Notes: a model not told the origin generated them from the letters alone. Counted from the stretch's first letter, positions 1 through 6,091 are shown. The stretch is DNA of 8,974 nt from Asaia bogorensis (GCA_945874515.1 CAMCHA010000068.1:1-8974), one strand, 5' to 3'. Program-made: numbers and translations.

Positions 1-198
1 CGGCATATGCGCACCGAGGTAGAGAAGAATTGCGATTACGTCGGCGCTGATTTCGCTGACGAAGCGCGCAAGATCCACCATGGGGAGGCCGAAGCCCGCG
101 GCATTTTTGGCGAAGCCACCGAAGATGAGGCTGAGGCGCTGCGCGAAGAAGGGATCGACATTGCGCGCATCCCCTGGGTGCCGCCTTCCGATGCCTGA
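1..198 (+). CDS. DUF1178 family protein, C-terminal part (5' end outside window)
   Basis: The reading frame is open from the first base and ends with TGA at 196-198, so about 65 C-terminal residues are visible. The visible protein includes NCDYVGADFADEARKIHHGE, then a GIFGEATEDEAEAL segment, and closes with a short IPWVPPSDA tail. This matches my memory of the conserved C-terminus of the DUF1178 family, small proteins of unknown function that usually carry an N-terminal Cys-rich (zinc-ribbon-like) segment, which is not visible here. An internal ATG at 7 is unlikely to be the real start, because the conserved region is already under way there. The stop overlaps the start of the downstream phosphatase gene by 8 bases, which suggests co-transcription and translational coupling. 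No biochemical role is known to me. Confidence 0.8.
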   Translation, partial: RHMRTEVEKNCDYVGADFADEARKIHHGEAEARGIFGEATEDEAEALREEGIDIARIPWVPPSDA

Positions 199-838
199 TC
201 GCGTTCTGCGCTGCGCAGTTTTTGATTTGGACGGCACGCTGGTGGATAGCGCGCCTGATCTTCATGCCGCGCTGGATCGGCTGATGGCTGTGAAACGCCT
301 GCCAGGTTTCGCGCGCGCCGAGGTGGTGGCCATGATCGGCGATGGCGTGCGCGTTTTACTCGAACGCGCCTATGCCGCGCGCGGGATTGCGCTGGATGAA
401 GCTGGCCTTCAGCATTTCATGACGGATTATGAGGCCAATGCCGCGGTGCTGACGCGCGCCTTTGATGGCATTCCTGAATTGCTGGTTGTTTTGCGCGATG
501 CCGGCTGGCGCTTGGCCGTCTGCACCAATAAGCCGGAAGGCGCGGCGCGGGTCTTGCTCTCAGGGCTTGGGCTTGATGGACATTTCAGCGCGCTTGGCGG
601 CGGCGACAGCTTCCCCATGCGCAAGCCCGATCCGGGGCATTTGCGCGCAACCCTGGCTGCCGCCGGCGCAGCGCCCGAAGATGCCGTGATGATCGGCGAT
701 CACCGCAATGATATCGAAGCCGCGCGCGGTGCCGGCGTGCGCGCAATTTTCGCGGGCTGGGGCTATGGCCCGCATAGCATGGCCGGTGTTGCGCCGATTG
801 CCGCTGATGTGGCGGCGCTGCGCGCTATGCTCCGCTAA
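191..838 (+). CDS. gph: HAD-superfamily hydrolase, phosphoglycolate phosphatase-like
   Basis: This 215-residue protein has all four HAD motifs in order. Motif I is FDLDGTLVDS, with nucleophile Asp12 and acid/base Asp14. Motif II is TNKP, with Thr112. Motif III is the Lys in RKPDP (Lys145). Motif IV is IGDHRND, with Asp170 and Asp174 for Mg2+ binding. A helical cap (about residues 20-95) sits between motifs I and II, as in the Gph/PGP subgroup. The expected reaction is dephosphorylation of 2-phosphoglycolate in the cytoplasm, but HAD substrate specificity cannot be settled from motifs. The start at 191 gives the usual family length and places motif I near the N-terminus. A longer frame from 80 would add 37 residues that only mirror the upstream gene. 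No clear Shine-Dalgarno sequence precedes 191, and the 8-base overlap with the DUF1178 gene fits translational coupling. The gene ends five bases before the opposing DUF3108 stop. Confidence 0.85.
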   Translation: MPDRVLRCAVFDLDGTLVDSAPDLHAALDRLMAVKRLPGFARAEVVAMIGDGVRVLLERAYAARGIALDEAGLQHFMTDYEANAAVLTRAFDGIPELLVVLRDAGWRLAVCTNKPEGAARVLLSGLGLDGHFSALGGGDSFPMRKPDPGHLRATLAAAGAAPEDAVMIGDHRNDIEAARGAGVRAIFAGWGYGPHSMAGVAPIAADVAALRAMLR

Positions 839-843
839 AGCCG

Positions 844-1629
844 CTATCTAAGTTTCTGCAATTCCATCCGCATGGTGCCGAAGATGGTGCTTGCGAATTC
901 AACGCGGATCGGGATGGGCGGCAGGCGCGGATCGACCTTGGCGAGCCACGCCATAGCCGGCCGCGGCTGTTTGGCGCGGGCAGGGTCATCGCCAATACGC
1001 ACCCCGGCGACCAACCGGCTTTCCAACCCGCATTGAAGAGATTCAATTTCCTGCCCTGCATAAGTGATGCGCGCCGATCCGATGGTGCGGGACGACCAAT
1101 CCAGCCGCCGCCTGCCATCAAAAATCGGCCCGGACAGATCACAGCGGCCGGTTTGCGCCACAGTTCGCGACATCAGCGCAAAGGCTGAAAGCCCATCAAT
1201 CGCGCCCCGTCGCGCGGGCAGGGGCACGGGTTCATTCGTGATGGCCGCGGGCGGTTCCATTTCCAGCGGTTGGGGCATGCCATCGCGGTAGAGCAAAACC
1301 GTGCGCCTGGCATCGCCGCGCCAATTGCCCTCGGCCTGGAAACGCTGCGGCGCAACACCATCAGCGCGCCAAGTGCCTTCTACCTCTGATCGAATTTCAT
1401 GCGCGGCAAAAAGCTTGCCAATGCCGACTGCGCGACTGACCGAGCGCATCGAATAGCCATCCGGTCGGGATTCGAATTGAGCGGTGATTTCGACCACGGC
1501 TATCCCGGTTTGGGTGACCTGGTAAATCGCCTCCACCGCCGTCGCCGGGAATAGCCCGGCGGGCGCTAGGGCCAGAAGCAAGGCAAGGCAGGGCCGCAGC
1601 AGAAAACGCGTCATAGCCGAGTTTAGCAA
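844..1629 (-). CDS. exported DUF3108 domain protein
   Basis: This 261-residue protein begins with an export signal: basic residues (TRFLLRP), then a hydrophobic core (CLALLLALAPAGLF) and an Ala-rich probable cleavage site near residues 29-34. The rest resembles the DUF3108 family: a beta-rich body with YQVTQTGIAVVEI near the start, a basic segment GRCDLSGPIFDGRRRLDW in the middle, and PIPIRVEF ending in a strand-like FGTMRMELQKLR. Function is unknown; a periplasmic or envelope location is inferred from the signal. The start chosen is TTG at 1629-1627, because GGAG lies six bases upstream of it. The in-frame ATG at 1614 has no comparable ribosome site and would only remove five residues. The stop of the upstream sulfotransferase-like gene is 24 bases away on the same strand, so the two may form an operon. 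Confidence 0.78.
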   Translation of the reverse strand: MLNSAMTRFLLRPCLALLLALAPAGLFPATAVEAIYQVTQTGIAVVEITAQFESRPDGYSMRSVSRAVGIGKLFAAHEIRSEVEGTWRADGVAPQRFQAEGNWRGDARRTVLLYRDGMPQPLEMEPPAAITNEPVPLPARRGAIDGLSAFALMSRTVAQTGRCDLSGPIFDGRRRLDWSSRTIGSARITYAGQEIESLQCGLESRLVAGVRIGDDPARAKQPRPAMAWLAKVDPRLPPIPIRVEFASTIFGTMRMELQKLR

Positions 1630-1653
1630 TAAACACTCCAGAAGAAAATCACT

Positions 1654-2478
1654 TCATGATGCGCGTGCCTGCGCCATCGCGGGCCTTGGCCAGGTTGCGA
1701 AAATCGGCGGCAGACGGGCGAAAAACTCAAGCTCGGCGCGGTTCAGGCGTTCCAGCCGCGCCAGCGCCGTGGCGTAGTCAAGCTGTGATCGCGCCGGCGC
1801 CACCCCCGCCAACACCGGCCTTTCGTTGAAGCGCGGCAGCGCCCCGGCAAGCGTGAGGCCGAAGGATTCGAGCAGCCTTTGGGCAAACACATCCAAAGCC
1901 TCCATCCGGCCGAGCAGATAGGGGTAGCGCTGCAGCGCTGCCGTGATGCCGTGCCGGTCCGTGGCATTGAATAGCGTCCGCAATTGCGCATCCCGGCAAT
2001 GCGTGGCGAAAGCCGGCACCGCATCCAGCGCCTGATTGAGGGTGAGCAGGCTGAGCGCAGCATGTTCAGGATGATCCGGCGTGCCGCGAATATAGTCATA
2101 AAGAGAGACAATGCGTTCCAGCGGTTGGCGCAAGACAGCGGCGATGCCTACGGGACGTGGGGCGTACTCCACCAACGGATGCGCAACACCATAGTGACCC
2201 GCCACCAGCATAGCCTTGGGATAAACACCATTGTCATTTGCGAGCGCGGCGCTGAGCCCTGCCTCTCCGCCGTGTTCCGCCACAAGATCGGCATGGAAGA
2301 AGGCGCGATCACCGAAGGTGTATTTCAACATACGGTTGATAGTGGTGCCGCCGGTGCGGGGAAGATGAAGAAAGCATAAAATCGGCGTTTCGGGCGAATT
2401 TACCCAGATATCTTGATTTAATACTACATTCATTTCTTTGGCCTTGAAGAAGATCCAAAGAAATACAGATAAAATCAT
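1654..2478 (-). CDS. sulfotransferase-like protein (sulfotransferase family 2 type)
   Basis: The protein carries the two signatures of PAPS-dependent sulfotransferases. The 5'-phosphosulfate-binding loop is LHLPRTGGTTINRML (LPRTGGTT at about residues 39-46 of the start used here). The 3'-phosphate-binding segment is VLRQPLERIVSLYDYIRG (about 115-132), which matches the LRdPveR..S.Yyy pattern of family 2. The expected role is transfer of sulfate from PAPS to a glycan or small hydroxyl acceptor; the acceptor cannot be told. The start is uncertain. ATG 2478 has an AAGAGA sequence upstream and gives 274 residues with a hydrophobic N-terminus. ATG 2433 gives 259 residues and begins just before the P-loop strand. 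A frame from 2559 is possible but would run close to the tRNA. The first 100 bases are clearly richer in A+T than the rest. It lies 24 bases upstream of the DUF3108 gene on the same strand. Confidence 0.72.
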   Translation of the reverse strand: MILSVFLWIFFKAKEMNVVLNQDIWVNSPETPILCFLHLPRTGGTTINRMLKYTFGDRAFFHADLVAEHGGEAGLSAALANDNGVYPKAMLVAGHYGVAHPLVEYAPRPVGIAAVLRQPLERIVSLYDYIRGTPDHPEHAALSLLTLNQALDAVPAFATHCRDAQLRTLFNATDRHGITAALQRYPYLLGRMEALDVFAQRLLESFGLTLAGALPRFNERPVLAGVAPARSQLDYATALARLERLNRAELEFFARLPPIFATWPRPAMAQARAS

Positions 2479-2570
2479 AATTTTCTCTTGCGGCGCAGCT
2501 TTGCACGCGCAGCCGGTCCGCGCCATGCTTGACGCGGCACGACCAGCGCCCCTAAACAATTCGCAGGTTC

Positions 2571-2645
2571 GGGCGCGTAGCTCAGCGGTAGAGCATTCGC
2601 TTCACACGCGAAGGGTCACAGGTTCAATCCCTGTCGCGCCCACCA
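2571..2645 (+). tRNA. tRNA-Val (anticodon CAC)
   Basis: A full cloverleaf can be drawn by hand. The acceptor stem GGGCGCG pairs with CGCGCCC (2571-2577 with 2635-2641). The D arm is GCTC-AGCGGTA-GAGC. The anticodon stem TTCGC/GCGAA encloses the loop TTCACAC, giving anticodon CAC for valine GUG codons. A short variable loop GGGTC precedes the T arm ACAGG-TTCAATC-CCTGT. The discriminator is A2642 and the CCA tail is encoded at 2643-2645. It lies between the 5' end of the leftward sulfotransferase-like gene and the 3' end of the leftward acyl-CoA dehydrogenase gene, which ends only nine bases after it. Its transcription therefore opposes both neighbours. I saw no intrinsic terminator after it. 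Confidence 0.95.
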
Positions 2646-2654
2646 TCCCCACGC

Positions 2655-3821
2655 TTAATATGATTTTGGCAGGCCGAGCACTTTTTCGGCGATATGGCTC
2701 AGGATCAGTTCCCGGCTGACCGGGGCAATGCGCGGGATCATGCTTTCGCGGAAATAGCGTTCCACCTGGTATTCCTGGGCATAGCCCATGCCGCCATGGG
2801 TCAGCACGGCGGCTTCTGCTGCGGCGAAACCGGCCTCGGCGGCCAGATATTTGGCGGCATTGGCCTCGGCCCCGCAGTCCCGGCCGGCATCGTACAGCGC
2901 GGCCGCCTTCATGGTGAGCAAGCCGGCCGCTTCCAACTGCGCCCAGATCCGCGCGAGCGGGTGCTGGATACCCTGATTCTGGCCGATTGGCCGGCCAAAG
3001 ACTTCGCGCGTGCGGGCGTAATTGGCCGCGCGCGAAAGCGCTGCCTGGCCGATCCCCACAGCCTCCCCCGCAATCAGGATGCGTTCGGGGTTGAGCCCAT
3101 GCAGAATGAGGCGGAAGCCTTCCCCTTCCGCGCCGATGCGGTCTTCTTCCGGCACTTCCAGGCCATCAAAGAACAGCATGTTCGAATCAACGCCATGCCG
3201 ACCCATTTTGTGAATGAGCCGCACCTCCACCTTGGTGCGATCAAGCTTGGTGTAGAAAAGCGTGAGGCCATTGGTCTTGCGCTTGACCTGATCAAGCGGC
3301 GTGGTGCGCGCCAAAAGCAGGATGCGATCCGCCACTTGCGCGGTTGAAATCCAGATTTTCTGGCCATTGATGACGTAGCGATCACCGCGCTTTTCGGCGC
3401 GCGTCTTCAATTCTGTTGTGTTGAGGCCGGTATTGGGCTCGGTCACGCCAAAGCAGGCCTTTTCATGGCCCGCGATCAAAGGCGGCAGGAAGCGCTGCTT
3501 TTGCGCTGGCGTGCCAAAGACCACCACAGGGTTTAGGCCGAAGATATTCATGTGGATGGCGGAGGCGCCCGACATGCAGGCGCCGCTTTCCGCCACCGCC
3601 TGCATCATCACGGTCGCTTCCGAAATCCCAAGCCCGGCGCCGCCGAATTCCTCGGGCATCGCAATGCCAAGCCAGCCGGCGGCGGCGACGGCGCGGTAAA
3701 ATTCTTCCGGGAAGCGCGCTTCCTGGTCAATCTTCAGCCAATAATCATCGCCAAAATCGGCGCAGAGCTTTAGGATTTGCGCGCGGAGTTCTTGTTGCGC
3801 TTCGGTAGCCGAATACTGCAC
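2655..3821 (-). CDS. acyl-CoA dehydrogenase family protein
   Basis: This 388-residue protein is of standard length for FAD-dependent acyl-CoA dehydrogenases. It has an N-terminal helical domain (AGWLGIAMPEEFGGAGLG, about 48-65), the FAD-binding middle with CFGVTEPNTG (123-132) and YVINGQKIWIST (149-160), and a C-terminal helical domain with YARTREVFGRPIGQNQGIQH (268-287) and THGGMGYAQEYQVERYFRE (341-359). It should oxidise an acyl-CoA to the 2-enoyl-CoA and pass electrons to ETF. The usual C-terminal catalytic Glu of the YEGT motif is absent: that region reads IPRIAPVSREL. Glu246 in LNPERILIAGE instead aligns with the base used by isovaleryl-CoA dehydrogenase, so a branched or unusual acyl substrate is possible. 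The start is GTG at 3821, supported by AAGGA seven bases upstream. It is divergent from the DUF3297 gene and ends next to the tRNA gene. Confidence 0.9.
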   Translation of the reverse strand: MQYSATEAQQELRAQILKLCADFGDDYWLKIDQEARFPEEFYRAVAAAGWLGIAMPEEFGGAGLGISEATVMMQAVAESGACMSGASAIHMNIFGLNPVVVFGTPAQKQRFLPPLIAGHEKACFGVTEPNTGLNTTELKTRAEKRGDRYVINGQKIWISTAQVADRILLLARTTPLDQVKRKTNGLTLFYTKLDRTKVEVRLIHKMGRHGVDSNMLFFDGLEVPEEDRIGAEGEGFRLILHGLNPERILIAGEAVGIGQAALSRAANYARTREVFGRPIGQNQGIQHPLARIWAQLEAAGLLTMKAAALYDAGRDCGAEANAAKYLAAEAGFAAAEAAVLTHGGMGYAQEYQVERYFRESMIPRIAPVSRELILSHIAEKVLGLPKSY

Positions 3822-3936
3822 GGAACCATCCTTGGGTCAGTCACGATTTGAAATTGCGTTTTTGGCGCGGGCAGGTCAATCGCTCGGCGTTGCCTTCCCT
3901 GCGGCTCTCGGGCAGAAGTCGCGTCGGGAGCATATC
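3822..3936. promoter_or_regulatory. divergent intergenic region between acyl-CoA dehydrogenase and DUF3297 genes
   Basis: These 115 bases separate two divergent gene starts and must hold both promoters unless the genes are read from further away. Visible elements are the AAGGA ribosome site for the GTG start of the acyl-CoA dehydrogenase (minus strand, about 3829-3833) and the GGGAG ribosome site at 3926-3930 for the DUF3297 start. I could not pick out convincing -35/-10 pairs or an operator by eye. Confidence 0.4.
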
Positions 3937-4179
3937 ATGACCGAAGACACCCCTGCCCTGCCCGACCGGCTATCCAATGACCCGAGCAGCCCCTTTTTCG
4001 ATGAGGCGCTGCTGAGCCGCGGCGTTGGCATTCGCTTCAAAGGCCAGGAAAAGACCAATGTCGAGGAATATTGCGTCTCGGAAGGCTGGATCCGGGTCAG
4101 TCTGGGCAAGGCCACGGATCGGCGCGGCAAGCCGCTGACCATGAAGCTTACCGGGACGGTGGAGCCTTTTTTGCGGTGA
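3937..4179 (+). CDS. DUF3297 family small protein
   Basis: An 80-residue protein with the features I associate with DUF3297: PDRLSNDPSSPFFDEALL, then GVGIRFKGQEKTNVEEYCVS, EGWIRVSLGKATDRRGKP, and a C-terminal LTGTVEPFL. The family is common in proteobacteria and has no established function to my knowledge. The start at 3937 is preferred because GGGAG (3926-3930) lies six bases upstream and it gives the family's usual length. An upstream in-frame ATG at 3832 would add 35 residues that do not resemble the family and would extend back nearly to the acyl-CoA dehydrogenase start. The gene is single, flanked by a divergent gene on the left and the convergent LysR gene on the right. Confidence 0.85.
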   Translation: MTEDTPALPDRLSNDPSSPFFDEALLSRGVGIRFKGQEKTNVEEYCVSEGWIRVSLGKATDRRGKPLTMKLTGTVEPFLR

Positions 4180-4220
4180 GGTTTCAGGCCTAGAGGAATA
4201 TGCGATTTGATGGAATCATC

Positions 4221-4239
4221 AGATCGAGTTTCTTGATCT
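4221..4239. terminator. small hairpin between convergent genes, possible terminator
   Basis: Bases 4221-4228 (AGATCGAG) pair with 4232-4239 (CTTGATCT) around a TTT loop, giving an 8-bp stem that includes one G-U pair. It lies in the 90-base gap between the DUF3297 stop and the convergent LysR stop, where a terminator would be expected. No run of T follows on either strand, so an intrinsic terminator is only a weak possibility. Confidence 0.25.
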
Positions 4240-4269
4240 AGAGAGCATAAGCCGCGCCAGCCATACGAT

Positions 4270-5196
4270 TCATGCTGGCCGGTGCCGAAAATAATCCCGC
4301 TCTGCGCTCCGCGCCGCGTCGCAGAAGACCTGGGCGGCGGCGGAAAGCGGCTTGGATCGCCGATATATGATGCCCGGGCCAGCACGCAGCCAAGGCGGAT
4401 GAAATGGTAATTCGCGAAGCACGCCGGACTTCAGCGCATTGGCGCAAAATTCTGGCCAGATCATACAGACGGCGTCCGATGCTGAAACTACATCAATCAT
4501 GGATCGCGGCGTGGCGCATTCCATCACAGGGATAAAGAAGCGCCCATCTTCTGACAGTGACCCAAACCCACAAACCGGCGGCAGTAGCTGTGCAATACGC
4601 CCGGGAAGACGCGGCCCAACCAGGGGAAAGCGGGCAATCTCCTCAAGCGTCACCTGCTTCAGGCCTGCAAGCTGATGATCAGCGCGCACGATGACGCTGC
4701 CTTCACGTTCCGGGAATGGTTCCTTTGCAAGTTCAGGAATCCTATTTGCCTCACTCAGCTCACCAATGGCGAGGTCCACTTCGCCGCTTTGAACGGCTTC
4801 GGCGAGTTTCCACCAATCAAGTTCACGAAGGCTGATTGAAATGGTAACCCCAGCTTTCTTCATGGCCGTCACGGCCGCACCCGCCCATGCTTGGGAAACG
4901 AAGGCACCAGCCGCAATCTGCAGAGTCTCCGATCCGCCATTGCGCAGCGCTTCGGTACTGCGGCTGAACATCGTCTCGGCATTGATGAGGATGGCTGCCT
5001 CCTGCAAGACGCGCGCACCATCTGCGGTGAGCAAGACGCCTTGCGGGCCGCGTTCAAACAACATGATGCCAAGATCCTGTTCAAGCGACTTGATGATGCG
5101 CGTCAGGTGCGGCTGGCTTATCTTCAGACGCTGGGCCGCCTTATGGAAATTCAGGGTCGCGGCCAAGGCCTGCGCCGCTTTCAGACGATCTAGCAT
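4270..5196 (-). CDS. LysR-type transcriptional regulator
   Basis: A 308-residue protein of typical LysR family length. Residues 1-60 form the winged helix-turn-helix: LKAAQALAATLNFHKAAQRL, then KISQPHLTRIIKSLEQDLGI, then MLFERGPQGVLLTADG. The usual substrate-binding domain follows from about residue 92 (ETLQIAAGAFVSQAW) to about 295, with DLAIGELSE near 155. It should bind DNA as an oligomer and switch target genes in response to a small effector that cannot be named. The start at ATG 5196 is supported by AAAGGG five bases upstream and by the position of the HTH. It is transcribed away from the decayed DUF1254/DUF1214 copy at 5292. In LysR systems the divergent neighbour is often the target, so the DUF1254/DUF1214 genes are candidate targets. 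This is inferred from context only. Confidence 0.9.
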   Translation of the reverse strand: MLDRLKAAQALAATLNFHKAAQRLKISQPHLTRIIKSLEQDLGIMLFERGPQGVLLTADGARVLQEAAILINAETMFSRSTEALRNGGSETLQIAAGAFVSQAWAGAAVTAMKKAGVTISISLRELDWWKLAEAVQSGEVDLAIGELSEANRIPELAKEPFPEREGSVIVRADHQLAGLKQVTLEEIARFPLVGPRLPGRIAQLLPPVCGFGSLSEDGRFFIPVMECATPRSMIDVVSASDAVCMIWPEFCANALKSGVLRELPFHPPWLRAGPGIIYRRSKPLSAAAQVFCDAARSAERDYFRHRPA

Positions 5197-5291
5197 GTAC
5201 GCCCTTTGATAACGCTCATGAATTTCGAGGCTATTGTAACGGCATCACGAGATCAAGTATGAATATTACATATTTTTGACAACCACAATCG
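5197..5291. promoter_or_regulatory. LysR upstream region with imperfect dyad and relic leader of the DUF1254 copy
   Basis: This A+T-rich gap sits between the LysR start and the relic start codon at 5292. It contains the imperfect palindrome TATGAATATTACATA (5258-5272), whose outer four bases on each side are symmetric and which fits the T-N11-A rule of LysR boxes, so it is a candidate autoregulatory operator. Bases 5237-5261 match 6043-6067 upstream of gene A at 19 of 25 positions without gaps. The relic's leader therefore appears to be a diverged copy of the gene A leader. Confidence 0.35.
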
Positions 5292-5613
5292 ATGCCCAAT
5301 CTGTCCCGACACGGCTTGGCGATCTCACGCTTGAGAATGGGTTTCCAAGCCGCCAACCCACCAAGCGGCTCTAGGACGCAATGGATTTCCAGCGGGCAAC
5401 CCAGGCGTATCTCTGGGCGCTGCGGGTCTTACGAAAGGCGCTGATGGATCGCTTGAAATCTACATGCAGGCAGAAAGCCCCGGGCCTGGTAAGGAATCGA
5501 ACTGGCTGCCTGCGCCAAAAGGCCCGTTCTTTTTCGTGGGGCGCTTCTATGGCCCGAAGGCCGAGGCCCTGGATGGACGCTGGAATCTTCCAGCGCTCAT
5601 TGAGGTGAAATAG
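5292..5613 (+). pseudogene. chimeric relic of a DUF1254/DUF1214 gene pair (start of A fused to end of B)
   Basis: Bases 5292-5423 match gene A at 6187-6318 without gaps (11 mismatches in 132 by my count). Bases 5424-5576 match gene B at 8822-8974 without gaps (15 mismatches in 153). The junction falls at about 5421-5423, so the rest of A and nearly all of B are missing. The piece is dead in several ways. The signal-peptide region of A is gone. The relic ATG at 5292 is out of frame with A and reaches a stop at 5442-5444. In A's own frame a TAT codon has become TAG (5372-5374). The B part lies in a different frame from the A part. The B part itself is open and reads AGLTKGADGSLEIYM through to RWNLPALIEVK and TAG at 5611-5613, which shows the C-terminus expected for gene B beyond the window. 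Confidence 0.88.
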
Positions 5614-5638
5614 CGCCTTGCCGGAGGCGGCGGCACCA

Positions 5639-6004
5639 TCACGTGCTCGCCGCATCCAATTCCGCGACCGCAGCGGCATCCAGTGTAAGTGCCGCTGCCT
5701 TGGCCAAATCCACCAATTGCGCTGAGGTAGTGGCGCTGGCAATCGGCGCTGCCAGACCCGGGCGACCCTTAAACCAGGCGAGCGCCACCTGAGCAGGCGT
5801 GGCACCCTTGCGCGCCGCCACCTTGTCCAAAGCTGCCAGCACCTTCAGCCCCTTTCCATTAAGGTATTTCCCGGCGCCGCGTGGACCACGCGGGCTTTTA
5901 CCCAGGTCAGCCTCGGCCCGATATTTGCCGGACAGGAAGCCGGAAGCGAGCGAGTAGTAGGGGATAACGCCACCGCCGACCGCCGGACGCCGACGATCAA
6001 CCAT
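5639..6004 (-). pseudogene. aldo/keto reductase, C-terminal fragment only
   Basis: The minus-strand frame encodes about 115 residues of the C-terminal third of an aldo/keto reductase: GVIPYYSLASGFLSGKYR, then KYLNGKGLKVLAALDKVAAR, then GATPAQVALAWFKGRPGLAA, PIASATTSAQL (the cofactor 2'-phosphate/adenine region), and a closing helix ending ELDAAST. A normal family member has about 310-340 residues. The N-terminal two thirds, with the Asp-Tyr-Lys-His catalytic tetrad and most of the barrel, are absent. Before the ATG at 6004 the frame continues into Lys/Phe-rich coding that does not resemble the family, and the bases become A+T-rich, so the homology ends near 5980-6002. An ATG exists at 6004, but the product could not be an active reductase. 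It is convergent with the relic at 5292-5613 and is probably the right-hand end of a duplicated unit. Confidence 0.75.
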
Positions 6005-6066
6005 TCTATTTTTTTTAATAAAAAAGTATCGCAGTGCCAGTTTAACAGTATCATCACTTCAAGTAT
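6005..6066. promoter_or_regulatory. A+T-rich probable promoter region of gene A
   Basis: Between the aldo/keto reductase fragment and gene A lies an A+T-rich stretch with TTTTTT-AAT-AAAAAA at 6011-6025, followed by the 25-base element (6043-6067) that resembles the leader of the relic copy. This is the only room for a promoter for the A-B pair. No confident -35/-10 pair could be assigned. The change from AKR sequence to this stretch marks the likely duplication junction. Confidence 0.4.
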
Positions 6067-6091
6067 GGTCCCTCAGTGTTTTTTGAGGACC
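6067..6091 (+). promoter_or_regulatory. leader hairpin covering the ribosome binding site of gene A
   Basis: GGTCCCTCA (6067-6075) pairs with TGAGGACC (6084-6091) as an 8-bp stem with one bulged C and an 8-base T-rich loop. The only good Shine-Dalgarno sequence for the ATG at 6099 is GAGGA (6085-6089, nine bases upstream), and it lies inside the 3' arm. When folded, the stem would hide the ribosome site. The relic copy has neither the stem nor the GAGGA. Whether it regulates translation is inference. Confidence 0.5.

Noticed and set aside
2571..2645. tRNA-Val as the attachment site of an integrated element
   Set aside because: No integrase gene and no second copy of the tRNA 3' end were seen in the window, and both neighbours look like ordinary chromosomal genes.
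2694..3347. Plus-strand open frame of 217 codons opposite the acyl-CoA dehydrogenase gene
   Set aside because: The minus strand encodes a full-length, motif-complete acyl-CoA dehydrogenase. The plus-strand product has no recognisable domain and is an antisense shadow.
5276..5281. TTGACA as a -35 box for the relic
   Set aside because: No acceptable -10 box follows at the right distance, and the sequence lies within what aligns as the diverged leader of gene A.
5381..5608. Plus-strand open frame of 75 codons that begins like gene A (MDFQRATQAYLWAL)
   Set aside because: Only the first 14 codons are in A's frame. The rest reads the gene B fragment out of frame, so this is an accident of the relic junction and not a gene.
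5614..5629. CGCCT/AGGCG hairpin right after the relic stop, as a terminator
   Set aside because: The stem has only five pairs and no T run follows; such stems are common by chance in DNA of this composition.
5371..5805. Minus-strand open frame of 144 codons across the relic and the AKR fragment
   Set aside because: It overlaps both better-supported features in other frames. Its product is Arg/Trp-rich with no family resemblance, typical of an antisense shadow in GC-rich DNA.
6011..6025. TTTTTT-AAT-AAAAAA as an intrinsic terminator or functional hairpin
   Set aside because: A pure A-T stem with a three-base loop is too weak. It is better viewed as an A+T-rich promoter-upstream tract or junction filler.
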